The notes under the pieces were generated by a model. That model had not been told where the DNA came from, made no database searches, and saw only the letters and a program-made list of their open reading frames with translations. A stretch of DNA of 64,000 nt. Origin: Malus domestica. Lineage: Eukaryota > Streptophyta > Magnoliopsida > Rosales > Rosaceae. Below, one piece after another: positions 11,101 to 23,198 of this stretch. Within the stretch, counting starts at the first letter, position 1. Each line of letters opens with the position of its first letter. The stretch is taken from assembly GCF_042453785.1 (NCBI RefSeq), contig NC_091670.1, forward strand, positions 34,297,501-34,361,500. Reading direction: 5' to 3'. Made by a program: the position numbers and the translations under genes.

Positions 11101-12190
11101 TTGCTTGAACTCCTTCGGCCTTTGCTAGTTGTTTATAAACATGTTTTCCTTCGTTTTTCTTCATCTCACTTCTTTTGTTCATGCCCTAACCTTTAGACTT
11201 GATAGACCAGTGGCAGGCATGCTACTTTTTTATAAGCAGACAAACTTGCGTAGCCTATGCAGCCGTAGGTGTTGGTGTAGAACTTTGCAAAGTTGTTAGC
11301 CATAGGGTTGGCAGCCGGATGCCTTACTTACAGAAGCAAACAAGTCCGCGTAACCACTAGGCTGTTAACCTTGACTTTCTTCAATTCCGTAGGTTGCGTA
11401 GCAAGTATCACAACACTTTAGGACTTGGTGTAGGTTGTTCCGCGCTTGGCAGAGGTGAAGCTTATCGACTACGTAGCATGTCGGCAGTGGATAAAACTTC
11501 GTATATGCGCGCTAGCTTGTTTAACTTTTCACAAGAATGTGCGGTTGTATAAGTCTAGTGCGGCTTCACTGCTCGAAGGGCAAGCCATAGGCAGTCTTCC
11601 GGAATCCGTAGGCTACCTTAGTGCACTCGGTAGCAGCTTTAGGATTCCAGGGCAACCGTCCATCGGATGTACTGCGTAATGTGCCCTCTCCGTCTCTAGG
11701 GCCCGGTTCCCCACGGATTAGGCCAAGAGACCCAAAATCCTTCAGTTAGCTAAGCCTTGAAAAAGACCATTGCGGCTACTTCTAGGAATCCCGTCGCAAG
11801 CCATCGTGCATCTAGTTATACTAGGGCAGCCAGACTCATCCACGTCTGGATATTCGGAGTGTAAAGTTTATCCTCCCGTCTTGGAGAGCTAACCCATATG
11901 GGTGTCGGAGAATTGGTTTACCCTCTCGCACTGGAGAGCATGGTTGGTCCCTTGGGGGGCGCAATTCCTGCGATGAGTCCCTAAGAAGGGCGCAGTCTTC
12001 TTTTGAAGTGCAGGAGTGATTAGTTGTTGTAAGCATGCAGCCAAGCTAAGTTGTGATTACTTCTAAATTCCTCATTGAAAAACGAGTGAAACGAACGAGA
12101 ACTTTAGCTGTAAGGTAGGAACTGCATAACAACTGGATAGTCCTCAGCTTGTGAGGTGGTGCCCGTCGAGCTTATTGAGTCTTCGGGTTT
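11101..12190. other. Non-coding internal region of the gypsy element
   Basis: Contains imperfect repeats of a GTAGCCTATGCAGCCGTAGG-like sequence between about 11240 and 11660. No convincing coding sequence on either strand. Confidence 0.5.
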
Positions 12191-12385
12191 TGATGTAGCG
12201 GGAGGTCACACATGGTACTTCTTCAGATTGTAGGCCATCCATTTCTTTTCAATCTTTTTACCGCTTCATGGTGGTGAGGGTGTAATTACTCTTGCCCCCT
12301 ACTTTGCTGATCTTGTACGGACCTTCCCAGATGGGATCCATCTTTTTGGAGCCTTCTCTGCCGGCAATGATGAAGGTTTTTCTGC
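12190..12385 (-). pseudogene. C-terminal end of gypsy integrase/pol
   Basis: The minus strand reads GSKKMDPIWEGPYKISKVGG, then NYTLTTMK, and near the end LKKYHV in a shifted frame. WEGPYxxxKV followed by a short beta-rich stretch and a final LxxYY/LKKYH is the typical end of gypsy polyproteins. Nothing of the catalytic core was found upstream, so most of pol has been deleted between about 12400 and 13000. Confidence 0.75.
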
Positions 12386-14479
12386 GTCGTCGACATGCAA
12401 ATGCCAGAAGTCTCCATAGGGTGGAGTAGGCGCAGCTAGAGTGTGCTCGGCTACTTTTGAGGCATCGTTGGGCCGCTCTGTTGCGTCACCTAGGCTCGGC
12501 GTGAAGACGCAGTAGGGAGCTGTGGAGATGAGGCCATGTCATACGCAACAGGAGATGCTCAACTGCTGGTATTGGGCCACTCTAGAGTTGAATCATTGAG
12601 CAAGGGTCGGCTAGGGCCGTGTGATGCGCAGCAAGAAATGGTACTCAACTGCCGGTACATGTTGCTCCTATGTAGAATCTTTTAGGGTGACGAGGACAAA
12701 ACTTGCTTTCGAGTGTGTCCTTCCAGTGTTGCGTTCGTCAGAAAACTTTACATCCGCTAGGGTCTACGCCTTTATCGTCGCGCGTTTGGATTGGGCAGAA
12801 TAGTACGTCATTAGGATGATTGCATGCGTTTGAAAGTAAAACTTGTGCTTCTGGGTTGCAACAACTATCGCCAAAGTTAGCTTTTGAATTTTTAATAACA
12901 TCGAGGAGAGCTTTTGAACTGTAGAATACAGGTAACTGTGGAATACAGGTAGTCGGGCCCCCATCTCTTCTCGCATGATGGTAGAGCTTATTGCTACTTT
13001 AGATACCGTCAAACATGCGAATAAGTCCTCCGCTGCTTCTAGGGAGGTGATGTCGGGTACTTTTTCAAGTCCTTGAATATGCATTGGCGAGCCTCATCCC
13101 AAAGTGCATGCTTCTCTGCTAAAGCAAAAGAGTCTGCCAGAGTTAGATCTTCTTTCATGATCAATTTTCTGAATAGCGGGTGGTCTGCTGGAAGTCCTTT
13201 TTGGAAGGCTGCTCTAGCTATCGAGTCGTTGCATCCGACTATTTTTGCCTTCTCTACTTTGAACCTCCTCACATAGTCGTGAAGTGACTCATTTGGGTTC
13301 TTCTTGACGTTGAACAAATGATCAGATTTCTTTTTGATCGAGCGATAGGATGAATATTCTTTGGTGAAAACCAAAGAAAGTTCGTAGAAATTCCGGATGG
13401 ATTGTGGCGGCAGGGTGTAGAACCAATCTTGCGCCTCGCCTTGTAGAGTGGTGGCGAATATCTTGCACATAAGCTCATCATTGTTTCGATAAAGGATCAC
13501 TGCGCTTCGGTAGCGCTTTAAGTGTCTCTCCGGGTCTTCATCCCCTTTGAAAAATGTGAAATGTGGCATGCTGAACTCTCGTGGAGGCTCTGCCTGCTCG
13601 ATCTCGTCCTGTGAAGGGTGACCTGCTTATGTTGGTCATGTTCCGTCGTAGTGCATCGTCGGTGACCTCGTTGCGTTGGAAATCATGCAATCGTTTGGTC
13701 AAGAGTCTCTCTACTTCTTCCTGAATTTGCCTTTGTTGGGGTAGCGGAGCTCTCGGCTGCCCCCAGCCATGACTTGCTGGTCTAGGCTGCTCTTCCATGT
13801 GTTTGGCTCGTCTACGCCGCAGATGTAGTGCATGTGGTGCGTTTCTAGCAGGCGAGCGAGTTCTTCGCAGGCTGCTGGTTGAACTTAAGCTGGATTGAGT
13901 GACTGCTTCTCTCCGTCCGTCGTGCTGCATACTCTGATGTGAGGTGGATGATGCTTCTTGTGGGCTTAGCCGCGAATGAACACTTTGTCCGGAAGGTTGC
14001 TCATGTTGACTATCGGAGTGTGACCCCAACCGTGAATGTATGCTCATCCGTGGGCCTAGTCGAGAGTACACGCTCCTCCGCGCGCTAAGACGGGAGTATA
14101 CACTATTTCGGGGGCCCAATCGGGAATGTACACTGCCTGAACGTTCAGCTCGTGGCTGGTCGAATGGCTGCTTGCTGGGACGCTGCTGGAAAGGTTCGTC
14201 TGCCCTTGTCCTACTTCGGGATACCTCGTCCGGGGCACGTTGGATCCCGATGCGTTGCAAAAGTTGATTCACCAAAGTTGTCTATTGTGCAAGGGCGCTC
14301 GTCAACTCTATGACTTGTCGAGACAAGTGTTGTTCGCCATTTGGATTGGAAGAGCTTGGAAGGAATGCGCCTCCTTGGGTAGTGGAAAGGTGGTAGACTC
14401 CAGGCGCGAGATTTGAGTTGGGAAATGTCAAATCCGTGAAAAAATGTGGTGAGAATGCCCCCGGCTTGATGGTAGGTCC

Positions 14480-14850
14480 GGATGGTTGAGATAGTCTTGG
14501 GCCGACTTGGGCTGCTTGGAAAGCCACGGGAGCAGGCTGGGCCGTGAGAGTGGGTTGCTCGTCGGGAGCAGGCTGAGTCACGAGAGCAGGCTGCTTGGCA
14601 GGAGCAGGCTGGGCCACGGGAGTGGGTTGCTCGTCGGGAGCAGGCTGGGTCACGAGAGCAGGCTGCTTGGCAGGAGCAGGCTGGGCCACGGGAGCAGGCT
14701 GCTTGGCAGGAGCAGGCTGGGCCACCGGAGTGGGCTGCTCGATGAAAGCAGGCTGGGCCACGGGAGTGGGCTGCTCGTCGGGAGCAGGCTGGGTCACGAG
14801 AGCAGGCTGCTCGGCAGGAGCAAGTTGGGCCGTGAGAATGGGTTGCTTGT
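14480..14850 (-). repeat. 36-bp tandem repeats in gag (Pro/Gln-rich)
   Basis: About ten imperfect units alternate GCAGGCTGGGCCACGGGAG and TGGGTTGCTCGTCGGGA. They encode 12-residue units of the QPAPDEQPTPVA type on the minus strand. Confidence 0.85.
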
Positions 14851-14885
14851 GGTCTTGATACCGTGAGCCTTGGATGGCACGGCTC

Positions 14886-15295
14886 GGGCCGTGGTGAAGG
14901 CTCCATGGACCTCGCCACGAGTGGCTACCGAAGTAGCCATCGCGGTGGTTCCCATGGTGGCCGTGGTGAAGGCACCATGGACCTCGCCGCGGGTGGCTAC
15001 CGAGGTAGCCACCACGGTGGTTCCCATGGTAGAAGCTTGTGGTGATGATGCCGCTTCCCTTATTGTCGCATTTTGCCTCACGGATCTCCGGGCCGTGGTG
15101 AAGGTTCCATGGACCTCGGCACGAGTGGCTACCGAAGTAGCCACCGCGGTGGTTCCCATGGTGGCCGTGGTGAAGGCACCATGGACCTCGCCGCGGGTGG
15201 CTACCGAGGTAGCCACCACGGTGGTTCCCATGGTGGAAGCTCGTGATGATGATGCCGCTCCCCTTATTGTCGCATTTAGCCTCACGGATCCCCGC
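14886..15295 (-). repeat. About 205-bp tandem duplication in gag, each with two 72-bp subunits
   Basis: Two large units (starting about 14886 and about 15092) each hold two copies of a 72-bp segment beginning GGCCGTGGTGAAGG, with CCATGGACCTCG and GGTTCCCATGGT. A GATGATGCCGCT..CTTATTGTCGCATTT block follows. Confidence 0.85.
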
Positions 15296-15384
15296 AATCC
15301 CATTTCTTGAACATTAGAATTTTCACTTTTTGTGCGAGAGTCTTCTACGAGTATGGATTTCAACTCTCAATGAAAGCACCAATT

Positions 15385-16012
15385 TGTGGATGCAAATTTT
15401 CTCCTCTTCGATCTTGGACGATTTTGCACCTACAAAACAACTAGCACCTTAGGTTAAGGCCAAGAGCCTCACGCGCCCACGATGAATGGGGGGGCTTTGG
15501 CCGAAGAACCTCCGATGCCAAAGTTAGAATTTTAGAGAGAAATAGTGTTTAGAGTATTTGTGATTTTTTGTGAGAGAGTTGGAATGAATTTTTGGTGAGA
15601 ATATGTGTTTATTTATAGAGTTAGGGTTTGCCCTATTTGAATAATAGTAGCCAGCCATAGGGTTTTTGTGGGGGTTAATTTCATGTTTAATTTGCCAATT
15701 TATTGGCTAATTAAATATGAAAATAATAAATGGGTGGTTATAAAAATGAATGATTATTTTAATAAGGAAAATGGGAAAGATGAGGATGTTATGGAATGTT
15801 TGAAATAAATGGCTAATTGAATAAGGAAAAAATGAGGTAAAAACATATATGAAATAGGTTTTGAATTGTTACCCATTTTGGGTACTCCTGACTTAGTTGA
15901 TGGATGATTCTCCACTGCTCGCGTGTAGGAGACCCGGTATGCCTCCAGGGTATTTTTGTCCTATTTTGTCCAAAAATCCACGTGTCGCCTAGTGAATATT
16001 TTTGGCTCCACA
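15385..16012 (-). repeat. LTR, right copy (5' LTR of the element)
   Basis: 628 bp, TGTGG...CCACA, almost identical to the left LTR. The GGGTG target duplication follows immediately. Confidence 0.95.
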
Positions 16013-16202
16013 GGGTGGTCAATCATCAACCTCCAAGAAAATTTCTAAAGATGAGGTGAGTAAAGATTAGAACAAGAAATGATCCGATAGATTAAACGAT
16101 CATAACCCAACTTTTTTGGGGAATTCGAAAATTTTATTATGCTTTGATGTATAAGTTATTCTATGTGTATAAGATACTTTGTAACATACTAGGTTATACA
16201 CG

Positions 16203-16612
16203 TAGTGGCGGATGTCCATTGGAATCAAGGTGGTACTAGGACCACCCAGATCCTGAGAAATATACATGTGAAAGTTCTTCTGACAATCCTTCGAATGTTT
16301 GGTATGGTTCTTTTTATGTTCACCAAGTGTTTGATGTAATGTCTGCTATGCATATATCTCGGCATTACTCAGGCATCGACAACACTCGACAAATTCTCTC
16401 GATAACACTCATCAAATTGTTTCGCATATGTCGATATCTGTTGACATGTGCGCAACATAGTTTGACTGGCGACAACAAGCCCAGTGTTTGACGAAATGCC
16501 TCATTGAATAAACTAAATTTTTTTGTGCACTTCGCACTCTATTTATATTAAAAAAAAAACTTACACATTTAACACTACGAACTCCCAATGATCAAATCTT
16601 AATTCGCCACTG
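16203..16612. mobile_element. hAT-like non-autonomous element
   Basis: Begins TAGTGGCGGAT and ends ATTCGCCACTG (imperfect inverted ends typical of hAT). It is flanked by 8-bp near-duplicates TATACACG and CAAACACG (6 of 8 match). The 410-bp interior is non-coding. Confidence 0.65.
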
Positions 16613-17899
16613 CAAACACGAAATATGTTTTGAGCGATAAACGTTAGCAAGGAAGTATCCGGGATGATGACCACCCGAAGCCTCAATAGATGGCAATCTT
16701 TATTTTTTTTGTTTTTAAAAACAAAAATGTTATTCTTACCACATATTTGTACTATCTCTCTGTTAGATATGAGACTTACATATGATGGTAGATTCTACCT
16801 TTATTAGAAAAATAGTACAAATATATGGTAAATGTAGCATTACTCTTCTAAAAATGAGTTGACGATGAACAATAACTAATTGGATTTAGTTAGGAGAAGA
16901 GAGAGAGTTAAATTTTGGTTGATCATTAAAAATTATAAAATTACATTGATTGTGGGCTTCAAGAGAATAAAAAAGATTGTAAGTATTGTCGGAAGTGGTG
17001 ACTAACCAAACTAACATTTGGGTCAGTTAGCTAGCTACAATAACTTTAGTGAGGACCTTATTTTGGAAAAACCTAATGTGACAAACCCAAGGCAAAGAAG
17101 AAAGCACCACAACCCTTTCAACTGTCAACTATTACTTACATAAAGAACAGAAGAAAGCCAAGACGTACGGTTAGATTTGAACCAAATACAAAGTATGGTT
17201 GAGAGAGAAACTGCAGCACGCGCGAGCCACTCGATGGGGCAGCCATGTTGCATGCTCTAGGGCAATAGCTCCATGGGATCAACTTGATCAGGTCTTTAAT
17301 TTCCTCCAAACACTAGAGCTAGGCCCTCATCACTTGAATAAATTTCTAAGTTAATGAACTAGTTTATAATCTAATGATGTTTCTCTTTGAAAATAAATTT
17401 TGAGCTCGAATTCTCATATTCCACTCATGAGCTGATTAGAAAATAAAAAAAATTAAAGGCAATTTAATTATAGTATCTAGATGCAGCATGGTCCAAACTC
17501 GAGTGGAATGCACGCAGTCCCTATAGTGGTGGTGCGTCCTTCACGTTTTGTCAACATAATAATGGTCTTCATTGGCTAACTGCACGATGATTTTAGCAAA
17601 GAATTTATAAAAATAAAAAAAGTACTCTTAAGTCAACAATTATTATTTGCACAGTAGAGTCAATTAATACTGTAGATTGCGAGTTTGAAATTAATTTATT
17701 CATTCACTTTTTAATGTAAATATAGTGTTGTCAGTTCGAAACTAATTCATTCACTCCCTTAGTGTAAAAATAACGTTATATAAAAAATTATTGCACAATA
17801 GAGTCTCAAAATAAAATTACAAATATAAAACAAAATGTAAAAGACCCCCAACCCAAAAAATGGAAAAGTCAAATTGCTAAAAGAGAAGTCCCAGAATGT
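16613..17899. other. Intergenic, downstream of the MYB gene
   Basis: AT-rich. A small MITE-like inverted repeat lies at about 16726-16843 (ends AATGTTATTCTTACCACATA and ACCATATATTTGTACTATTT inverted). Two related blocks near 17650-17780 share TTCATTCACTttttaGTGTAAA. No gene seen. Confidence 0.55.
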
Positions 17900-19075
17900 C
17901 TAACCATTCCATGCAAGTTGATCCATTGGACTCAGTTGGTAATTATACATTCCACAAGGCAATGCTGTAGACTCCATAAAATTCATATCAAAGTTAGAGC
18001 TTCCAAATGAAACGTCCATGTTTGTCTCCTCATCTTCCACCACTTCACAAGCCTCCTCCTGTTGTGACTGCAATTGTATGTCTTCTGGGTTTGTGGATTT
18101 AGTTATGGGTTGAAAGCTCTCATTTACAATATTTTCAAGCTCTGATATTGGATACGAGTGAGAAGTGGAGATTGTTGGAACACTATTTATCTCCATGGAC
18201 TCTGTTAAAAAATTTGGATTAATTTGCTCTTGGACTGGAGTAGTACTCCAAACCATATTAGGGTTTTGGAATTCACTCCAAACCATATTAGGGTTTTGGA
18301 ATTCATAGGTTGATATGGGTGAGCTTTCGTGATTTGCATTTGGAGACGAAGTAGAAGGTAATGTGAGATAAGCTGCTTCCAATATGTCTATGGAAGCATC
18401 TGCTGAGACATGTGAAGAATTTACAGAGAAAAAAGAAGATGGAGAAAACATATTGCATGCATGAATATTATTATTGTTGTTGTTGTTGATGTTACTAGGG
18501 TTAGCTTTGGAAGAAGGGAGAAGATTGTGGGTGTTGGGATCAAAACCTTGTGCAATGAGCTTCTTCTTGATGCATGAGTTCCAAAAATTCTTGACCTCAT
18601 TGTCTGTTCTACCTGGCAAATGCTTGGCTATCTGAGCCCATTTGTTGCCTAAAATCCTATGAACTTCAACGATGGTTCTCTCTTCTATCTCAGAAAATGA
18701 ACCCCTCTTGAGATCTGGTCGCAAATAGTTTATCCACCTCAATCTGCAACTCTTTCCACACCTCTCCAAACCTGCAATTAACAATGGAACAAGATCACAA
18801 AACGACGTTGTTGAAATTATGAGGATAGAGTTTTCAAACTGGTATGTGGAGAAGGAAACATACTCTAGTCAATTTGGCTAAGTGCCCATATCTCTGCTGA
18901 GAGAATATTGATAAAAGTAATTGATGGCTACGGAAATATACGTACCAGCTAGTTCTGGGACAGAGCTCCATGAACCATGGCCATAGGTGTTGATGTGATT
19001 CAACAGCTTCTCATCTTCTTCAGGAGACCACAGTCCTCTCTTAACTTTCTGTTTGCTGCAACAGGTATGGCCCAT
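17900..19075 (-). CDS. R2R3-MYB transcription factor
   Basis: Two exons, 19075-18946 and 18771-17900, with one phase-1 intron after ELAG, give 333 residues. The N-terminus [20 protein letters not shown] opens the R2 repeat. R2 and R3 together span residues about 13-116, with regularly spaced Trp (Phe at the first R3 position) and the [14 protein letters not shown] linker. The second intron usual in R3 is absent. After the DNA-binding domain come [11 protein letters not shown], an Asn-rich run, and an acidic C-terminus that could activate transcription. The binding domain is closest in my recollection to the MYB26/MYB46/MYB86 type linked to secondary walls and anther development. The exact orthologue cannot be fixed. 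The ATG was chosen because MGHxCC is the conserved start. Confidence 0.9.
18245..18304 (-). repeat. 30-bp perfect tandem duplication in the MYB C-terminus
   Basis: Two identical 30-bp units, in frame, duplicate the decapeptide [10 protein letters not shown]. Confidence 0.95.
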
Positions 19076-19229
19076 CCTTTTCTGTCGATCCTCAGGCTCT
19101 TTCAATATTAATTAGCACACACACCATGGATTGTCATCTAGTTTGGATGTGGCTCGTTTACCTTAAATATGTTTAGTATGTTTCTTAAACATCCAATTTT
19201 AGAAAAAAGGTAAACATCTTATTGTAATA

Positions 19230-19259
19230 GAGAGAGAGAGAGAGAGAGAAGAGAGAGAG
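19230..19259. repeat. (GA)n microsatellite upstream of the MYB gene
   Basis: An interrupted GA run about 155 bp upstream of the MYB start codon, so probably in the 5' UTR or promoter. Confidence 0.9.
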
Positions 19260-22000
19260 GACCACTGAGTCTGAGTCTCTCTTTGAGTGTTTTGGTAGCT
19301 TCCTAACCTATCTCATTCAACTAAATGGGTCTCAATTAACTTGAATGTTACTTTTCTTTAATAATAGTTTGAATCTTACTTGATGAGTAAGAAATTACAG
19401 AGCATGGTCCTTCTTAAAATGAACTAAGAAATTTCAAAGCATGGTCCTCCTTAAAATGAACTGTTTGATTTGTGGAGTAATATTGCAATTAGTGAGGATC
19501 ATATTTTATCTCTAATCACACTGATACAGAAAAATGATCTCCCACACTCTTTTTCTTCTTCTGCACATGCATATTTATGTAATTCTTCTAAAAAAAATTA
19601 AAAAAAAAAGTGTGAAAGAAGAATAAAAGCATGCGGAGGAAATCACTTCCGTAAATATATTTCAAATACACATCAATTGTGGTATAATGTGATCAAAGTA
19701 TGATATATATATTATGTATCTAAGGAAATGGAATATAGGACCTTATGGCTAAAGGCTCTTTGATCACTTAAGCTTCAAGGGCCTTACATATTATGAGAAT
19801 ATTTTTTTTCTATTGAAAAATTGTTATTAGTATTCCCAAATTTCATTCTGCACTTGAAATATGTAAAATTATAAGAGAGGAATAACACTTAGAAGAGTGC
19901 GCAGAACGATTTTTTTAAAGTGTCAATAATATCATCATTTCTGTATATAAATAAATTATTGAAGGAAGGATTGAAGTGATTCCCAGCAAACATAGTTAAA
20001 AGATGCAAGTTTAAGAAACTGTAAAAAACAATATAAAAAGTAATTACTTTACCCCTAGGTTAATTAAACGTTTGATTTTGATCTTCTTTGCGTTTTTCTT
20101 TAAATTTTATAATGAAATTTTGACAAACTCTCTTTCCCAAACGTCATGATGAAACCACATCTTTATCAAACATAGAAACATATATAATTGAATCATACTA
20201 TTTGGAATGAATAGATTTATATATAATTAATGGTCATTAGTGGGAAGCCTAATGATTTAAAGCTAACTACATCATTTCCTTCCACACAAACATTTCTATA
20301 TATGTATACATTTTTATGCCATTTACGTCTTATAATTTGTAAATCGGAATAGGCTGCATTTGACATACATCCTTGCTTCACTCAACCGTTGCTTGAAGAT
20401 TTCAATCATAATTTCTTGGTATCAACGAAGAAGATGATGATTGGATATGTCTCCTTTCAGCGTCTTTCACCCGTCCCTTGCTACCTTACTTTCCCTAATT
20501 ATCCTTTTGTTTAAAACTTAATTAATTAATCGTTTTCCCTCATAAACTAATTTTCTTTAGGAGGAAATCACGTGGAAAAGCAAAAAATTAAAGAACAAAC
20601 ATACTATATTAAACCAGCCAATACATCTTTCCACCTTCTATTATTGTCAAAATTGTCTCCGTTGGCCCCCTAAGAGACCATTACACTGAGGGCAACGATA
20701 ACTTTTTCTTGTTTAGTACAGAAATTGGAAAAGTCCCTTTGTCTTGTCGAACATGAAATAGCACATGTCAGAACACCAAGCTAAAGTGAAGTAATTAGTC
20801 TGCTTAATAAACCAAATTAAGCTTGAGTAATATAATACTGATCCAACAAGATTCATAAGGGTGAAAGAAATTCGTTTGCATGAGTAGCCAAGAAATTAGA
20901 AAGGTTTACTAGCTAGAAAGAGAAATATGTAAAGATTAGATTAAACAACTCAGAGATCAAAAGAACATATAATTCACATTATAATTTAATCAAAACCAAA
21001 TAGTTGTATAACCTGCATGTTTTCACATGGCTGAACAGATCAGAGATCATCCCTCATCAGAACGATCGAGAGGGGCGCTGAAGTGTTTTATGCATTTGCC
21101 TTGTATCTTTCTCAGGCCGTTGTCTATTGATTAAAACAATTTATTTCTTAACTTATTAATGGCTCTTATGTCTCCGGAAGTATATATCTCTATGAGTCTA
21201 TAAAGTTATTATGTGTCAGCATCACGTAATGAGTGTTATAGATTCATAAGGATATATCCGAAAATTAAGAATCTCTTCCATCATAATTCCCCAAGTCCAA
21301 TCCCAACTTTTCCCTTTTCTTCATTTGTTGTTATGTGTTGACTCATCACCCACTGTTCTTTGTCTAACTTTAATTTGGAGTTGCACAAATATGCATGATG
21401 CTCAAGCTGGGTAATTAAGGAGATTAAGCTTTTTTTTGGAAGACAGGAGATTAAGCTTTTTAGATCCCATGTTTAAGAGTCAAATGAAATATCCTATGAT
21501 CATCACTAATATCTAACAAGAATGATATGGACCAGCAGTCCATTATAATCTTTCTGCGCATATAGTAATCTGATTCTTACCGACAGTTTCTATAATCATC
21601 TGTTTCTTTTTTTGGCCTTGTGTTTTGATTATCATAACTTTGAAGAAAGTTATGCAAAAGGCAAAACAAGTTGATTATCCCCACTAGTAAAATTATCAAT
21701 GTAATATATTAGTGTTCATCACTCCTATTATTAATTTATAAATTTCTTGCCCTCGCTCCTTTTCATAACCTTTTTGTATTTAATTTTTTAATAAATAGTA
21801 ATTAGTTGTTAAGAAGGAAAGGAATTGGTGTGATTGAACCTGCACATAATACATACATGATTATTTTCTGCTACAGTCATAAAGCGTGGTTTGCTATCTT
21901 TCTTTATCTTGTTACTTAATTATCCCTTTGAATATCACTATTTTAATGACTTTATTTTATTACATTCTACACACACACATATATATACAGGCCTTTTATT
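19260..22000. other. Long intergenic stretch upstream of MYB
   Basis: About 2.7 kb of AT-rich sequence. No coding exon, tRNA or clear element was recognised. A short tandem duplication is visible near 19383-19450 (AGAAATT..AAAGCATGGTCC). Confidence 0.5.
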
Positions 22001-22381
22001 CAAAGGGATTTTCATTTTTTTCAAAAAATGAGGATTAGGTGTGGGGTTCACTCTACATCGAACTTCAACGATCTGAACCGTCTATTTTGTAAATCTCGTT
22101 TCATAGATCATCCTTACAAAAATTCAATTCAATCTGAAAACATTTGCCTATTTAATTATCAAGACAAAATTTCATTGTTTCTTATATAACAAAGTATTTG
22201 TTAATTTCTTTGAACTCAATTAGATATCTTAAACATTTTTGATTTGGCTAATACTTTGCAAGGATGATCTATGAGGTGCAACATGAAAAATAGACGGTTC
22301 GGATCGTTAAAGTTTGATGTGGTGTTGACTCCACAACTAATACCCATTTTTATTAAAAAAAAATGGGGATCCCTTTCCTTA
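22001..22381. mobile_element. MITE with long terminal inverted repeats
   Basis: Left arm: AGGTGTGGGGTTCACTCTAC, AACGATCTGAACCGTCTATTTT and CATAGATCATCCT. Right arm: the reverse complement (AGGATGATCTATGAGG, AAAAATAGACGGTTCGGATCG, GTGGTGTTGACTCCACA). Arms are about 120 bp. The interior is AT-rich and non-coding. Confidence 0.8.
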
Positions 22382-22394
22382 AAGGGGAAGGGGT

Positions 22395-22461
22395 GTGCTT
22401 AGACTCACAATGAATTTACAATATGTGATTCAAATTCGTCTTTAATAAGAATCAAATCTAA
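22395..22461 (-). repeat. Fragment of the tRNA-like SINE found at 30515
   Basis: Shares GACTCACAATG, TGTG(A/G)TTCAAATTCG(T/C)CTTT and GAATCAAA with the longer copy at 30515-30648. Confidence 0.5.
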
Positions 22462-22971
22462 ACCTATTTTATTGTTATCCTTATCGGTCCCACCTTTATT
22501 CACCACTCGGGCTAACTCTAAGGGCTTCTCGTGACCTTCTTTGACCTTCTTTTTACCCAATATGTATTTCAAGGGGTCATTGGCTAAAATTTGCCTCCCT
22601 TTGTAGCGTGCTTCTGCCCACTTGTTTCCTTTTGGGGTTGTACGGACAGAAACCTTGTGAACAAATACAATTACATTACCTTGACAAACATAATCTATGC
22701 ACTCGAAAGTCAAAACGCATGCCAACAAGGAAAATGGAAAATATGTGCAGCTTACCTCTTATTTAGAATTAATCTTCACGATTAGGTAAGAATTCTCAAT
22801 ATTGCAGTGCCTATCAATTGGATGCAGTGAAGAATTTGGGTACGTAGAGGTGGCTTACTGGTCTAAACAAGTGTACCACAAGAACAGCAAGAGAATATAA
22901 GATCGGAATGCCTATGATTAATGCTTTTATATTTATATGATATGGGTTGCTCTGAATTTTAGGGAGTAAAC

Positions 22972-23198
22972 GGAGGTGGATTGTCTACCCTCCCATTTCC
23001 ATACTCTTCTCATCCTCTCATATTTTGTGTGGTCACGATTAAATCACGTCACGTTAACATTTTATATTCCTATTACCTTTTGTTTTATTATTTTTATAAA
23101 AAAAATCAATATAAAATGTTGACATGGCTTAACCGTGACCACACAAACACGAGGAGATGAGAAGAGTATGGAAATGGGAGGATAGACAATCCACCTCC
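22972..23198. mobile_element. Fold-back MITE with about 95-bp inverted repeats
   Basis: The left arm opens GGAGGTGGATTGTCTACCCT and the right arm ends AGGATAGACAATCCACCTCC. The arms match through CCATTTCCATACTCTTCTCAT and a GTGTGGTCACG block and meet in a short AT loop. Confidence 0.9.

Larger units (their letters stand above)
13039..15363 (-). pseudogene. Retrotransposon gag, broken
   Basis: Gag-like sequence starts at 15363, next to the 5' LTR. An N-terminal region is made of repeats (14794-15363), then a Pro/Gln/Ala-rich repeat region (about 14480-14820), then an Arg/Ser-rich part with repeated SVHSRLG/SVYSRLG motifs (about 14000-14150). Last comes the conserved Retrotrans_gag core (about 13569-13100), with HFTFFKGDEDPERHLKRYRS, EAQDWFYTLPP and LHDYVRRFK. 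Reading frame is lost near 14797. A stop lies at about 14279 just before MVNQLLQRIGI, and frame changes again near 13600 through one extra base. It therefore cannot give a full Gag. Confidence 0.85.
8829..16012 (-). mobile_element. Ty3/gypsy LTR retrotransposon, pol-deleted, recently inserted
   Basis: Two near-identical LTRs bound the element. The 5-bp target duplication GGGTG is present at 8824-8828 and 16013-16017. Gag reads on the minus strand, so the element is reversed: its 5' LTR is the right one. The region next to that LTR (reverse of AATGAAAGCACCAATT, about 15369-15384) is where the primer site should lie. A purine-rich run (reverse of TGCCCCCACACCTG, about 9461-9474) precedes the other LTR. 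Inside are a broken gag, only the C-terminal end of integrase, and a long region coding-like on the opposite strand. Protease, reverse transcriptase, RNase H and most of integrase are absent, so it cannot move on its own. Confidence 0.93.

Noticed and set aside
14507-15310. Plus-strand open frames opposite gag
   Set aside because: They mirror the gag tandem repeats. GC-rich repeats of length divisible by three stay open in several frames.
22405-22728. 107-residue reverse frame containing KWAEARYKGRQIL
   Set aside because: No family recognised. It overlaps a SINE-like fragment and lies between two MITEs, so it is probably chance or a decayed repeat.
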